The translations under genes and the position numbers were made by a program. From the NCBI RefSeq assembly GCF_014652335.1, contig NZ_BMYP01000025.1, positions 1-47,816 of the forward strand: a stretch of DNA of 47,816 bases, in the 5' to 3' direction. Shown in pieces: positions 1 to 8,581 of the stretch. Within the stretch, counting starts at the first letter, position 1, and the number at the start of each line of letters is the position of its first letter. The stretch comes from Vogesella fluminis. Lineage in GTDB: Bacteria > Pseudomonadota > Gammaproteobacteria > Burkholderiales > Chromobacteriaceae. The notes under the pieces were generated by a model. That model ran no database searches, had not been told where the DNA came from, and saw only the letters and a list, made by a program, of their open reading frames with translations.

Positions 1-1737
1 GTTCGTCGATGGCCTCCTACCATCTGTCTGCATTTACACCACTTCCGTGGACTCTATCTTGCCCGCTATCGCCTGCCGGCGATCCAGAAACTGTCCTGGG
101 CATCCCGCTTGCTGGGCAACACGATTCCCGGCTCCTCCCCTGCCTGCCAGATGGCGCGGGTCAATGACGCCCGCTTCTGGCGGCGGGCGATTCGCACCAC
201 GCTGCTGCGCGAGCGCGAGCATTTTTATCTGCGCCTCGCCCTGCTGGGGCGCGGGCGCGAGACTTACGTGTCCGACGCCCAGCTCTCCACCCGGCTGGCG
301 CAGCTGCGCCGCCAGAAGCAGTGGCTGGAAGAGACCGTTCTCGTGCCGCGCTACCTCGTGCCGGGCGAGGCCGACGACGGCCTGCTGACGCTGGCCAAGG
401 TCGCCGCCAGTCCGCGCACCCGCTTTGCGAAGCTGTACACCTTCGTCAAGGCGATGGACGGACTCTCGCAAGAGGCCGGTCTGGCGTCGGCAATGGTCAC
501 GCTCACGCTGGAACCCGAGTGGCACCCCAGCCCCAGCCATGGCAAAAACACCTGGAATGGCGCCTCGCCGCGTGAAGGCCATCGCCTGATGGCCGCGCGC
601 TGGCAGGCGATTCTGATTGCGCTGCACAAGGCCGGCATCGGGGTGTCCGGGTTGCGCGTAGTCGAGCCGCACCAAGACGCTTGCCCGCACTGGCATATCT
701 GGCTGCTGTACCGCCCGGAGGCGGAAGCCGACATTCTGGCGGCGCTGATGCGCCAGTTCCCGCACAAGCTCAAAGTCCGTGCCCCGTCGCAGCGGGGCGA
801 GACGGCACATGCCGGAGATGTGATGTTTGACAGCCGGAGCGATGTGCTCACCGGAGCCAGCCGGCCGCTGACGCACCCGAAAGAAGGCGCGCAGGTCGAG
901 GTCTCCAAAATTGACCGCTCGATCTCCTCCGGGGCCAGCTACGCGATGAAGTACCTGCTGAAGACCGTCGATGGCGGCGAACCGCTGAACAAGCAGGTCG
1001 ATTTGTTTGGCGATGCCGGACAAGGGGACACGTCGGACGATGCGAAAAAAGCACGACAGGCAAAACGCAAGGCGCATCAGGAATCTGCCCGTCGCGTCGA
1101 TGCTTACCGCTCGCTGTGGGGCATCAACGCCGGTCAGCTGTTCGGCGTGGCCCGCTGCCTGTCGGCGTGGGATGAGCTGCGCCGGCTAGCGACGAGACCG
1201 GACGACGCGACGCTCTGCCGGCTGTGGACGCTGGCACGGGGTTCCGACAAGGAAGGGCATATTCCGGCAGGCCATGGCGAACGGGGTGATGCGAAAGGCT
1301 TCCTCGAAGCCCTGGGCGGGTTGGCCGCGGCGCAAGACCCCAAGGCCAAGACCGGCAAGGCGACACTGCGCCTGGGCCGGCTAACGGAAACGCGGCTCAA
1401 CGGCTACGGCGAGGAAATCCAGCGCGCCAGAGGACTCGCGTTGATTCAGTCGCAGCGCCGTGCCGAAAAGCGGCCCGGCAAACGTGCCGGCCGGCCGCGT
1501 ATGGTGTGGAAAACCGTCAAGTCGGTACTGGCACAAGTGGTCACGCGCACGCAAACGTGGAGTCTGGTGCCGAAAGCCCGTCAAGCCGTTGCCATCGCGG
1601 CAGCGGAGGCCGCGTTCATGGCGGATTTGCATGCCGGTGCACCGGCGCTAGCCGGTCACGGCAAACGTCATGAGCGCGGCGGATGCGCCGCCACCCCGGT
1701 ATCCACCCTTCCCGACCCACTCCCCCCTTCGGGCTGA
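1..1737 (+). CDS. HUH replication initiator, phage P2 gpA-like (5' end outside window)
   Basis: Rolling-circle replication endonuclease of the Phage_GPA type, which nicks one strand at an origin and stays covalently bound through tyrosine. The frame is open from base 1, so the true start is probably upstream; the first usable codon inside is TTG at 109. Numbered from that codon, the metal-binding HUH motif is HWH at residues 194-196, inside a hydrophobic strand (HWHIWLLY). The catalytic helix is YAMKY at 278-282, two tyrosines four residues apart as in P2 gpA. The C-terminal third is basic. No other phage structural or integrase gene is visible downstream, so this may be a prophage or plasmid edge or a remnant. 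The motifs are seen directly; the origin and host range of the element are unknown. Confidence 0.8.
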   Translation, partial: VRRWPPTICLHLHHFRGLYLARYRLPAIQKLSWASRLLGNTIPGSSPACQMARVNDARFWRRAIRTTLLREREHFYLRLALLGRGRETYVSDAQLSTRLAQLRRQKQWLEETVLVPRYLVPGEADDGLLTLAKVAASPRTRFAKLYTFVKAMDGLSQEAGLASAMVTLTLEPEWHPSPSHGKNTWNGASPREGHRLMAARWQAILIALHKAGIGVSGLRVVEPHQDACPHWHIWLLYRPEAEADILAALMRQFPHKLKVRAPSQRGETAHAGDVMFDSRSDVLTGASRPLTHPKEGAQVEVSKIDRSISSGASYAMKYLLKTVDGGEPLNKQVDLFGDAGQGDTSDDAKKARQAKRKAHQESARRVDAYRSLWGINAGQLFGVARCLSAWDELRRLATRPDDATLCRLWTLARGSDKEGHIPAGHGERGDAKGFLEALGGLAAAQDPKAKTGKATLRLGRLTETRLNGYGEEIQRARGLALIQSQRRAEKRPGKRAGRPRMVWKTVKSVLAQVVTRTQTWSLVPKARQAVAIAAAEAAFMADLHAGAPALAGHGKRHERGGCAATPVSTLPDPLPPSG

Positions 1738-1965
1738 GCCTGTCCAACCCCCCGGTTATTTCCTGATGCGCCCGACGCAGGGAGCGGTACGCCTGCTGAC
1801 GTATAAAGCCGCATCATCCGGAGCGAAAACCCCATTGCCCGCGCTAGATCAGCGCGTTCGGACGCAAATTGCGGGTCAAACTACGGTCGCAAAGACCATC
1901 CCCACCAGAAAGCCGGGGCGTCCGTGTGGAAAAGTTTCACTTAGTTATCCAAGCCCGGCAGGCAC

Positions 1966-1978
1966 AAGGTTGGCCGCA
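1966..1978 (+). repeat. Dispersed 13-mer AAGGTTGGCCGCA, copy 1
   Basis: Exact copy of the 13-mer found 14 times in this window; intergenic, just upstream of the hairpin at 1983-2008. Confidence 0.85.
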
Positions 1979-1982
1979 AGGC

Positions 1983-2008
1983 GTCGGGTTACGCTGCGCT
2001 AACCCGAC
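1983..2008. repeat. REP-like inverted repeat
   Basis: GTCGGGTTA and TAACCCGAC form a perfect 9-bp stem around an 8-nt loop. Sequences of this form (gggttacgctgcgctaaccc) are widespread as REP-like intergenic elements in proteobacteria. There is no T-run, so a terminator is unlikely. Confidence 0.6.
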
Positions 2009-2049
2009 CTACGCACTGGAACCAGAAGACGCGCGCGGCGGGGCATCGG

Positions 2050-2304
2050 CTATCCGGCCACGGCGGAATCGAGGGGAATCGAGTCGTCGTAGAGCGTTTC
2101 TGGTGCGATATCGATTTCTCCTGGCCACACCACCGTGCCGTAATCCACGCGGACACGCTCGAAGATGGAAGGGGTCGCGATACGATTCCAGGGCTTCAAG
2201 GCAAGCAGGGGGCGCGCGTCGAAGCGGCGGCGTTCGCCATTCTGGAATTCGAGATCAAGTTGAAAGTCGGGGCGGGGGTGAACCGCAATCACATCGAGCA
2301 ACAT
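2050..2304 (-). CDS. DUF2442 domain protein
   Basis: 84-residue protein matching the small DUF2442 family: a core with an LDLEFQNGERRRFD-type beta hairpin and a WPGEIDIAPETLYDDS C-terminal motif. The ATG at 2302-2304 is chosen because a GTGAGG ribosome site lies just upstream and the family starts near here. It sits 8 bp after the DUF4160 gene on the same strand, an arrangement common for these two families and often suspected to be a toxin-antitoxin-like or mobile pair. No biochemical function is established that I can assign from sequence. Confidence 0.8.
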   Translation of the reverse strand: MLLDVIAVHPRPDFQLDLEFQNGERRRFDARPLLALKPWNRIATPSIFERVRVDYGTVVWPGEIDIAPETLYDDSIPLDSAVAG

Positions 2305-2312
2305 GGACAACC

Positions 2313-2582
2313 TCACTGCAGGGGCGCAATTCGGAATGGGTCCTCGCCATTGACGGCCAATTCCCAATCCACCAACAATTCTTCCTTGTGAATCTCGATC
2401 CAGGCCTGAACCATCTTGAGTTGCTTGGGCGGCAATACACCGTCAAGAACAGCGCCATCTTCAATCGAGACAGCAGCTTCCTGGCCTTGGTAGCGCACAT
2501 GAATATGCGGGAGATGGTGGCGACGATTATCACGAAAGTACATCAGCACCAGAATTCCGTAAAACATACTGATCGTAGGCAT
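2313..2582 (-). CDS. DUF4160 domain protein
   Basis: 89-residue protein with the DUF4160 signature: MPTISMFYGILVLMYFRDN at the N-terminus, the histidine-rich HHLPHIHVRYQ segment, and a VLPPKQLKMVQAWIEIHKEEL helix. The ATG at 2580-2582 is preferred to the GTG two codons upstream because GGAG lies 5 nt before it. It is first in a two-gene operon with DUF2442. Function unknown; small size and position beside a replication-protein gene suggest an accessory or mobile module. Confidence 0.82.
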   Translation of the reverse strand: MPTISMFYGILVLMYFRDNRRHHLPHIHVRYQGQEAAVSIEDGAVLDGVLPPKQLKMVQAWIEIHKEELLVDWELAVNGEDPFRIAPLQ

Positions 2583-2718
2583 TGCCACTCCGTTCCCCGA
2601 GCAATTCAGTCAACTTGCAGTCTAGCACAAGTTAATCGTGGTCTGTCCCCTATTACTATCTCCCCTATTACTCCCAGGAGAAAGCCCCTGCCGCAAGGTA
2701 GCGGCTTAGCCAAAGCAG

Positions 2719-2754
2719 AAACCGCCCCTTGGGAAACTTCGGGGCGGTTTTTTT
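2719..2754 (+). terminator. Intrinsic terminator, plus strand
   Basis: AAACCGCCCC (2719-2728) pairs perfectly with GGGGCGGTTT (2741-2750), followed by a T-run to 2754. No plus-strand gene ends nearby (the rep gene ends about 1 kb upstream), so it may end an unannotated transcript. Confidence 0.75.
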
Positions 2755-2767
2755 CGTCCTGCAGAAA

Positions 2768-2808
2768 CTAAAAAACCCTGCCCCTCTTTCGAAGGACAGG
2801 GTTTCAAT
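2768..2808 (-). terminator. Terminator of the S-layer gene
   Basis: AAACCCTG (2773-2780) pairs with CAGGGTTT (2797-2804). Read on the minus strand the hairpin is followed by a T-run, about 50 nt after the stop of the S-layer-like gene. Confidence 0.8.
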
Positions 2809-2854
2809 CACCTCAAGTACCTACCGAGGGCAAGTACTTGTCTCTATAGAGAGA

Positions 2855-5800
2855 TTAGACGATAGCATCAAAGTCAAATTCACCAGCGGTATCGACGCCT
2901 ACCAGACGGATCATTTCGTCAGCAGAACCATCCATGTCGTTGTCGATGAACAGCAGGCCGATGTCGGCAGCGACGTTGTCGGCGTTGAAACCAACATAGT
3001 ACTTAACCGTGCCGTCCAAGGCGGTATTCGCCAGCGCCAGGACCGCAGCCAAATCTGCTGCTGCACCTACGTCAGCTTCAGCGTAGTTACCAGCACCACC
3101 AGCTACCGCCATATCAATGGTATCAGTTGCTGCAGCCCAAGTACCGGTATAGATGTCGGAGGTTGCAACCGTCAGACCGCTATCACCAGCATTAAACACA
3201 AAGATATCGGAGTCAGCAACGTTACCCGAAGCGATGGTATCTGCACCAGCGCCACCGGTGAAGGTATCGTCGTTGTCAGCAGCATCATCATTGATTGTGT
3301 CGTTACCAGCGCCAGTTGTGATGTCGTTGGCACCAGCGGCACCAGTAATAGTGTACTGAACCTGGCTGGCAGTGAAGCCGGCCACGTTGATCACGAGATC
3401 AACGCCATCCTGCACGTCGCCGTTACCATCGACGTCGATCACGAACTGGTTGGTGTCAGTCGAGAAGAACGAGTCACCAAAGCGCAGATCGGCTGGAGCA
3501 CCATCCAGCGAGTTGTCACCAGCAGCCAAGCTGGCCACAGTGGCAAATGTGCTCAGGAACTGGTCACCACCAGCAGCCAGCGTCACAGCCACAGTAATAA
3601 CGTCGCCGGCGTTGAAGTCGGTGATGGTATCAGCGGACTGCGAAGTGGAGTCGTCAGCGTTGGCAAACGAATACACGAAGGTATCGTTACCGCCGTTACC
3701 GGTCAGGGTATCGGCCTCGTCACCGCCAGTGATGGCGTCATCGTTGGCAGAGCCAAGGATGGTCAGTGCGGCATCAAGTTCAGCAACAGCATTGATGGTC
3801 ACACCACCGGTGGTGCCGCTGCGGGTACCATCGGTACGGGTTGCGTCGTCGTCGGTGATGGCCGAAGCGTCGATGGTCAGCGCACTGTTGGACCATGCAT
3901 CCGAAACAGTTACGGTAACAGCGCTGTTGTCGCGACCAGCCGCGATCACGGCTTCATCGGCGTCCAGCGTGCCGTCGTCGTCCTGGTCATGGTTATCGGC
4001 CAGAACGATCTGGTCGATGGAACCAGCGGCAACGGTGATGGACATTTCCGAGTTGGCGCTACCACCCACGGCAGTTGCATCAATCTCGGTAGCAACACCA
4101 CCGGTGATGGCAACGTTCACCACAACGTCGTTGTTGGTACCGGCATCGGTGAAGACCAGTGTGCGATCCAGTGCAGCGGCACCGCCCGTGGTTTCATCTT
4201 CCAGCGAGGCGTTGACCGTGAAGTCATTGTCGCCATCGTTGTCGATCGTTACGGTCGTTGCAGTCACGGCATCCATATCAACGGTCAGGGCACGTTCAAA
4301 GTCGGTACCCGTACGGATGGTGCTGGTGCCCTGAGCGATGATGCGCGCAACGCCGGTAGCAAAGCCATCGTCGTTCAGCATGACGTTGGTGTTCGTTGCG
4401 AGTTCGAGTTCTTCGATACTCACAAAGCCTTCGAATACTTCGTCATCACCGGTGGCGACATCACCCAGGGTGGTATCGACGATGATACGGTCGGTGCCTT
4501 CGCCCAGGTTCAGTGCGTCGTCAGTGGTAATGGTGTCAGCCAGCAGGTTGAGAACATCATTACCGGCACCGGTGCTGATAGTCTTGATGGCACTGTCAGC
4601 AACTTCGACAAAGACGTTGCCAACGTGTGCATCTGTATCGATGGTGTCTGCAACGACACTGATCAGTGTCAACTCACCGGTACCAGCACCGGTAATGTTC
4701 AGTGCGGTGTCAAAGTCATCGCTCAACTCGATACCGTGGTCACCGGCACCAGTTACTACCATGTTCAGGGTGTCGATGTCGCTGGTGGCAACGTTGCCGT
4801 CAACCAGAGTAACGTCGAAGTCTTCGTCACCGGTCAGGTTGATGCTGACTGCGGTGCTGTCAGCAGCTGCAGCATGGGTCAGGGTCAGAGTGACGTCCGC
4901 GTCAAATGCTGTACCCAGTTCGTCGGTCTCAAGAGCCGTACCAATAGCATTACCATTCTCATCAACCGCAGCGTTACGATCGGTTTCAACGGAGGTGATG
5001 TTGATCGTTTCGTTGTTGTAGTCGGTCAGTGCAACGGCAATGGCATCACCATCCTCTGCATCCAGGCCATTGGCTGCGAAGGTAGCACGGTCCTGGTTGG
5101 CGATGTTGATGGTAGCCAGATCAGCATCGAAGGCGCCAAGGTCAACCTCAAAGTTGGCGGTATCGTCGTCATCGTCGGTTTCAGCAGCAACCTGACCAGC
5201 AGCATCAGCGTAGGCGAAAGCAGCGGTCAGGTTCAGGGTTTCAACACCGGTCACGGTGGCATTGCCTGTCGCAGTCGCGGTTTCTTCGGCAACAGTAACG
5301 TTATCCACGGCTTCCAGGGTCAGGCTGTCGGCACCTGCACCACCAGCCACGTCACCATTGATGGTGCCGGAGATGATGGTCAGGCTGTCGTCGCCAGCGC
5401 CCAGATCAACAGCGCCGTCTGCGTCTTCGGCAGCGGTAGTACCGGCTGTGATTCCACCAGCCACGAGGCCAGCAAAGTTACCAGCGGCGATGCTTGTATC
5501 AGCACCACGGGAGCCGAGGGTAATGGTGTCGTTGCCTTCGCCGGCAGCCAGGCTGGAGTTCTCGTCGACCACGCCCACGATGGTGGCGGTGTCGTTACCT
5601 GCGCCCAGATCGACGTTGGCGCCTTCGTCGGCCTCGCCGAGGTCTTCGTCAGACAGCAGGGAACCGGTTACGGTCAGGGTGTCGTCGCCAGCGCCAGTGG
5701 TGATGTCGCCTTTGTAAGCTTCATCGGACTGCAGGACGTCGTTGCCCGAGCCGGTGGTTACGGTGGAGGTGTCGTCGCTGGCCGGGTTGGAGATGTTGGC

Positions 5801-7033
5801 GGAGATTACGCCGGTAGCAGTGCCACCAACCAGATCAAAACCGGTCATGTTGCCAACGTCACCCAGGGTGACGTTGCCGGCACCGGTGATGGTGATGTTG
5901 TCCAGGCCGTTGACTTCTTCCAGACCGTTAGCTTCTTCGATGTAGTTGCCGTCGCCGTCAGTGTCGTTGGCAATAACCAGTGCGCCTGTGGCGTTGATCA
6001 CCAGAGACTGGCCGGTAGCAGCCAGACCGTCCTGACGCAGGTCCAGGTCATTGATCAGGGTGTCGGACACCACGTTCAGGGTGACGGTCTCGACTTGCTG
6101 CGATTCAATGGCAGTGGCGCCGATGTCGAAGTCGTCGATCAGGGCGTTGTCCAGCTCAACGGTTACGGATTGGGTGCCGGCCAGCTCGCCATTGCGGTAG
6201 CTCAGCTCAACGTCGTTGAATTCGGCGCTGTTGGCTACCGACAGGTTAACCACTGCGGCTTCCATGTTCTGTACGGTCAGGCCGGTCTGAACACGGGTCA
6301 CATTGACTGTCTCGACGCCGGTCGCGTCTTGCAGGTCGAGAGTGCTGGCAGCGTCAGCAACAAATTTAACGTTGATGGTTTCGATGCCATGCAGTTCCGG
6401 AGTAACGAGCGTGCCGCCGGCATCGTTGTCATCACCGAAGGTGAAGTTCAGGGTCGGGTTGTCGCCGGTACCGGTCAGAACGTCGTCGTCCTGCAGGGTG
6501 TTGATGCGGTCGTTACCACCCGGTGTGTAGACCTGGTCAGCATTGAACACGTTTGCAGTGGCAGTATCGTTGCCGCTGGTGAGCGTGAAACCCTGAATGT
6601 TGGCGTTGCTCTCGGATGCGGCAACACGGGCGGCCAGGTAGTCGTAATCAACACCGGAGCCAGTACCAACCACGGCATTCAGCACGTTCAGAATGAAGGT
6701 GGATTTCTGGAGGGTGCCGGTTTCCAGCTGAGCGGTCCAGTATGCAACACCGCCTGCATCGCCAGGACGGTTCAGTACGTTCTGGTAGATGGCCTTGACG
6801 AAGTTTTCAGCCGACATGGTAGCCGGGTATGTGGTGGTGAATTCTGCAGTCTTGGAGAATTCGGTCGCCAGTTCCTGCTGGATGGCAGCATCGGTCTTGC
6901 CTGCGTTCAGGCCAGCCAGATATACCTTACCCCAGAAGTCAGCGCCTTCGGCGTCTGCATTGCGGTTGAAGTTGCTTACGTACAGACGATGGATGCTGTC
7001 CACTTGCGCCTGGGTCAGAAATTGAACGGCCAT
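2855..7033 (-). CDS. S-layer-like secreted protein with DUF4214 and calcium-binding repeats
   Basis: 1392-residue, acidic surface protein in which I see no cysteine. It has no Sec signal peptide. Residues about 5-110 form a DUF4214 domain (AQVDSIHRLYVSNFNRNADA and NFVKAIYQNVLNRPGDAGGV motifs), seen at the end of many type I-secreted S-layer or adhesin proteins. The rest is beta-strand repeats rich in Asp, Thr, Asn and Gly, with nonapeptide-like GAGNDTI and GGAGADTI motifs (TSGNDT, TGAGDDTLT, GGNGGNDTFVY) that bind calcium in RTX proteins. The hydrophobic-acidic C-terminus fits a type I secretion signal. The ATG at 7031-7033 follows AAGG at good spacing; an upstream start would add 21 unlikely residues. 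Its promoter carries a CRP-type site (7157-7172). No type I exporter lies in the window. Confidence 0.88.
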   Translation of the reverse strand: MAVQFLTQAQVDSIHRLYVSNFNRNADAEGADFWGKVYLAGLNAGKTDAAIQQELATEFSKTAEFTTTYPATMSAENFVKAIYQNVLNRPGDAGGVAYWTAQLETGTLQKSTFILNVLNAVVGTGSGVDYDYLAARVAASESNANIQGFTLTSGNDTATANVFNADQVYTPGGNDRINTLQDDDVLTGTGDNPTLNFTFGDDNDAGGTLVTPELHGIETINVKFVADAASTLDLQDATGVETVNVTRVQTGLTVQNMEAAVVNLSVANSAEFNDVELSYRNGELAGTQSVTVELDNALIDDFDIGATAIESQQVETVTLNVVSDTLINDLDLRQDGLAATGQSLVINATGALVIANDTDGDGNYIEEANGLEEVNGLDNITITGAGNVTLGDVGNMTGFDLVGGTATGVISANISNPASDDTSTVTTGSGNDVLQSDEAYKGDITTGAGDDTLTVTGSLLSDEDLGEADEGANVDLGAGNDTATIVGVVDENSSLAAGEGNDTITLGSRGADTSIAAGNFAGLVAGGITAGTTAAEDADGAVDLGAGDDSLTIISGTINGDVAGGAGADSLTLEAVDNVTVAEETATATGNATVTGVETLNLTAAFAYADAAGQVAAETDDDDDTANFEVDLGAFDADLATINIANQDRATFAANGLDAEDGDAIAVALTDYNNETINITSVETDRNAAVDENGNAIGTALETDELGTAFDADVTLTLTHAAAADSTAVSINLTGDEDFDVTLVDGNVATSDIDTLNMVVTGAGDHGIELSDDFDTALNITGAGTGELTLISVVADTIDTDAHVGNVFVEVADSAIKTISTGAGNDVLNLLADTITTDDALNLGEGTDRIIVDTTLGDVATGDDEVFEGFVSIEELELATNTNVMLNDDGFATGVARIIAQGTSTIRTGTDFERALTVDMDAVTATTVTIDNDGDNDFTVNASLEDETTGGAAALDRTLVFTDAGTNNDVVVNVAITGGVATEIDATAVGGSANSEMSITVAAGSIDQIVLADNHDQDDDGTLDADEAVIAAGRDNSAVTVTVSDAWSNSALTIDASAITDDDATRTDGTRSGTTGGVTINAVAELDAALTILGSANDDAITGGDEADTLTGNGGNDTFVYSFANADDSTSQSADTITDFNAGDVITVAVTLAAGGDQFLSTFATVASLAAGDNSLDGAPADLRFGDSFFSTDTNQFVIDVDGNGDVQDGVDLVINVAGFTASQVQYTITGAAGANDITTGAGNDTINDDAADNDDTFTGGAGADTIASGNVADSDIFVFNAGDSGLTVATSDIYTGTWAAATDTIDMAVAGGAGNYAEADVGAAADLAAVLALANTALDGTVKYYVGFNADNVAADIGLLFIDNDMDGSADEMIRLVGVDTAGEFDFDAIV

Positions 7034-7121
7034 TTTGATAACCTTTATAAAAGTTGATGCGGTTAGCAACGAGTGCTTAATCGATTTGGCACTCACTGGC
7101 GGGCACTTGGCCTACCAGCTT

Positions 7122-7157
7122 GCCGGGCATTATAAGGGTAGGGTTGTAAAAACCGAT
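7122..7157 (-). promoter_or_regulatory. Promoter of the S-layer gene
   Basis: Minus-strand TATAAT at 7129-7134 is a perfect -10. The -35 position (7152-7157) reads ATCGGT, a poor match, and touches the CRP-type site. This is typical of activator-dependent promoters. The predicted transcript start near 7122 gives a leader of about 90 nt. Confidence 0.6.
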
Positions 7158-7172
7158 GTGATTTCCATCACA
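7157..7172. promoter_or_regulatory. Perfect CRP-type operator TGTGA-N6-TCACA
   Basis: TGTGA (7157-7161), spacer TTTCCA, TCACA (7168-7172). The centre at 7164.5 is about 42 bp upstream of the predicted S-layer transcript start, the class II CRP activation position. The Crp-like protein encoded at 16607-17302 has the CRP recognition-helix residues for this motif. Confidence 0.75.
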
Positions 7173-7268
7173 CTCTTTGTCATATGGTGTCAGCGTGGTT
7201 GCTGGGCATGCATACGGTGTTTTTTTGTGCTGCCGCGCCAGAAAATTGCCGCTTTTTTGTATGGCCGC

Positions 7269-8510
7269 TCAGAATCTTGCGGCAATGCCAATGGCCAGCC
7301 GTGTCTCTTGTTGTCTGAACAGGGCAATGTTGCTTTGCTGGCGGCTGTGCAGCAGTTCGCTGCGTAGCGCAAGCGTGTTTGTGAGTGGCCAGGTAAGCAC
7401 GGCGGAGAGTTCTTGCAGGTTTTGCCGCCGGATCGTGGTGCCTGTCAGCGGGCTGAAGGGGGCGCTGTCGCGGGCTTGTTGCCAGCGGTAGCCTGCATCC
7501 AGTCTTGCGGTTTGCAGCAGGAGCAGGGGCAGGTTGTAGCCGATGGCCAGCCGGCGCTGGCTTTGGCCGGGGCGGGTTGTCTGCCGCTGGTCTTGTTCTG
7601 CTGTCAGCCTGATCTGGCCTGCCCGCCCGAGGATGAGGCTGCTACCGGCGTTCAGGGTGAGGTAGGGTTGCTGTTGGGTGCGGTTTTGTTCGATGCCGGT
7701 TTGCCAGCCAAGGGCGGCTTGCCGGCCTTGCCACCACAGGCCGATTTTGCTCTGGCGGCCCAGCAGGCTGTCCTTGAATACGGCAAGGTTTAGCGCCAGA
7801 CGCTGGTTGCCGCTTTCATGGCTCAGTTCGCCGTGCCAGTTGCCGTATTCTGCGAGTGTTTGTTGTCCGCTTATGGGACGGCGTGCATAAAAGCCGGTGT
7901 TCAGGCTGATGCTGGGTAGCCGGTGGCTGAATAGTTGCAGGTCCAGGGCGATGTCGTGGTAGCTGGCGGCCTGGGCACGGCTATCGCCGCTGAGTGGCAG
8001 GCTGATTGACTGGCCGGATAGCAGGATGTCCATTCTGTCTGCCTGGCTGCCGGCGTTGTAGTTGCTGCTGCGGCCAACGTGGCTGCGCAGTTCGCCATTG
8101 ATGGTGATGGCCGGCCCGGTTTGTTGTTGCAGGGCCGGCGGCAGGCCGTATCTGGCCTTGGCTGCTTCCAGTATGTTCTGGCAGCTGGTGCGCTGGCCGT
8201 CCCGGCATAGGGCCATTCCGTAGTCGTACCAGGCGCCAGCGTGGTCTGGCTGCAGCAGGAGCGCTTGTTCCAGGTGGGTGATGGCCAGCTGGGTGTCGCC
8301 GGCTTGCAGTGCGTAGGTACCCAGCCAGTAGTGGTATTCCGTTTGCTGTCTGATGGCCGGAGGAGCTTGCAAGAGTGCTTGCAGTGCGTCTTGCGGGCTC
8401 AGCGTGGCCAGCTGTGCTTGCATTTCTTGCCAGTTGTCTGCGTGGCTTGCGGTGCTGGCCATGGTCAGCAGGATGGCTGCCAGTGTCTTGATGCGTTGTT
8501 TTGGTGGCAT
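7269..8510 (-). CDS. TPR plus outer-membrane beta-barrel protein (Slam-like)
   Basis: 413 residues. A Sec signal peptide (cleavage near residues 23-25, STASHA-DN) is followed by a TPR-type segment at about 45-110 (YHYWLGTYALQAGDTQLAITHLEQALLL). The last 280 residues are alternating amphipathic strands ending in a terminal phenylalanine (LAIGIAARF), the outer-membrane insertion signal. A periplasmic TPR domain joined to a C-terminal barrel is the plan of Slam (DUF560) proteins, which move lipoproteins or soluble effectors across the outer membrane. The upstream FecR-domain gene, 71 bp away, ends in a TbpB-like barrel, the substrate type Slams handle, which supports the pairing. Family assignment is by architecture only. 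The ribosome site is poor, and a hairpin lies between the two genes. Confidence 0.65.
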   Translation of the reverse strand: MPPKQRIKTLAAILLTMASTASHADNWQEMQAQLATLSPQDALQALLQAPPAIRQQTEYHYWLGTYALQAGDTQLAITHLEQALLLQPDHAGAWYDYGMALCRDGQRTSCQNILEAAKARYGLPPALQQQTGPAITINGELRSHVGRSSNYNAGSQADRMDILLSGQSISLPLSGDSRAQAASYHDIALDLQLFSHRLPSISLNTGFYARRPISGQQTLAEYGNWHGELSHESGNQRLALNLAVFKDSLLGRQSKIGLWWQGRQAALGWQTGIEQNRTQQQPYLTLNAGSSLILGRAGQIRLTAEQDQRQTTRPGQSQRRLAIGYNLPLLLLQTARLDAGYRWQQARDSAPFSPLTGTTIRRQNLQELSAVLTWPLTNTLALRSELLHSRQQSNIALFRQQETRLAIGIAARF

Positions 8511-8521
8511 ATTCGGGTAAT

Positions 8522-8548
8522 GAAAAACGGGGCTGTGATAGCCCCGTT
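8522..8548 (-). terminator. Terminator-like hairpin between FecR-like and Slam-like genes
   Basis: AACGGGGCT (8526-8534) pairs with AGCCCCGTT (8540-8548). On the minus strand a run of five T follows, just before the Slam-like start. It may end or attenuate transcription between the two genes. Confidence 0.7.
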
Positions 8549-8581
8549 CTGTTTTGGCTGATGTTGTCAGTGCGCTGGCGC

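Larger units (their letters stand above)
1738..2049. other. Gene-free spacer after the rep gene
   Basis: No convincing gene on either strand. It holds one exact copy of the dispersed 13-mer at 1966-1978 and, immediately after it, a REP-like hairpin at 1983-2008. The rest is unremarkable GC-rich sequence between the rep gene and the convergently oriented DUF2442 gene. Confidence 0.6.

Noticed and set aside
2855-7033. Repetitive DNA as a possible CRISPR array
   Set aside because: Repeats are degenerate, unevenly spaced and keep the reading frame; they encode calcium-binding motifs.
2729-7057. Very long plus-strand open frame (1442 codons)
   Set aside because: Exact shadow of the S-layer-like gene; low-complexity Val/Gly/Ser translation, no start signal, and the minus frame has clear DUF4214 and calcium-repeat motifs.
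8062-8085. Extra copy of the dispersed 13-mer in the Slam-like gene
   Set aside because: Only GCGGCCAACGTGGC is shared; the AAGG end is missing, so it is not counted.
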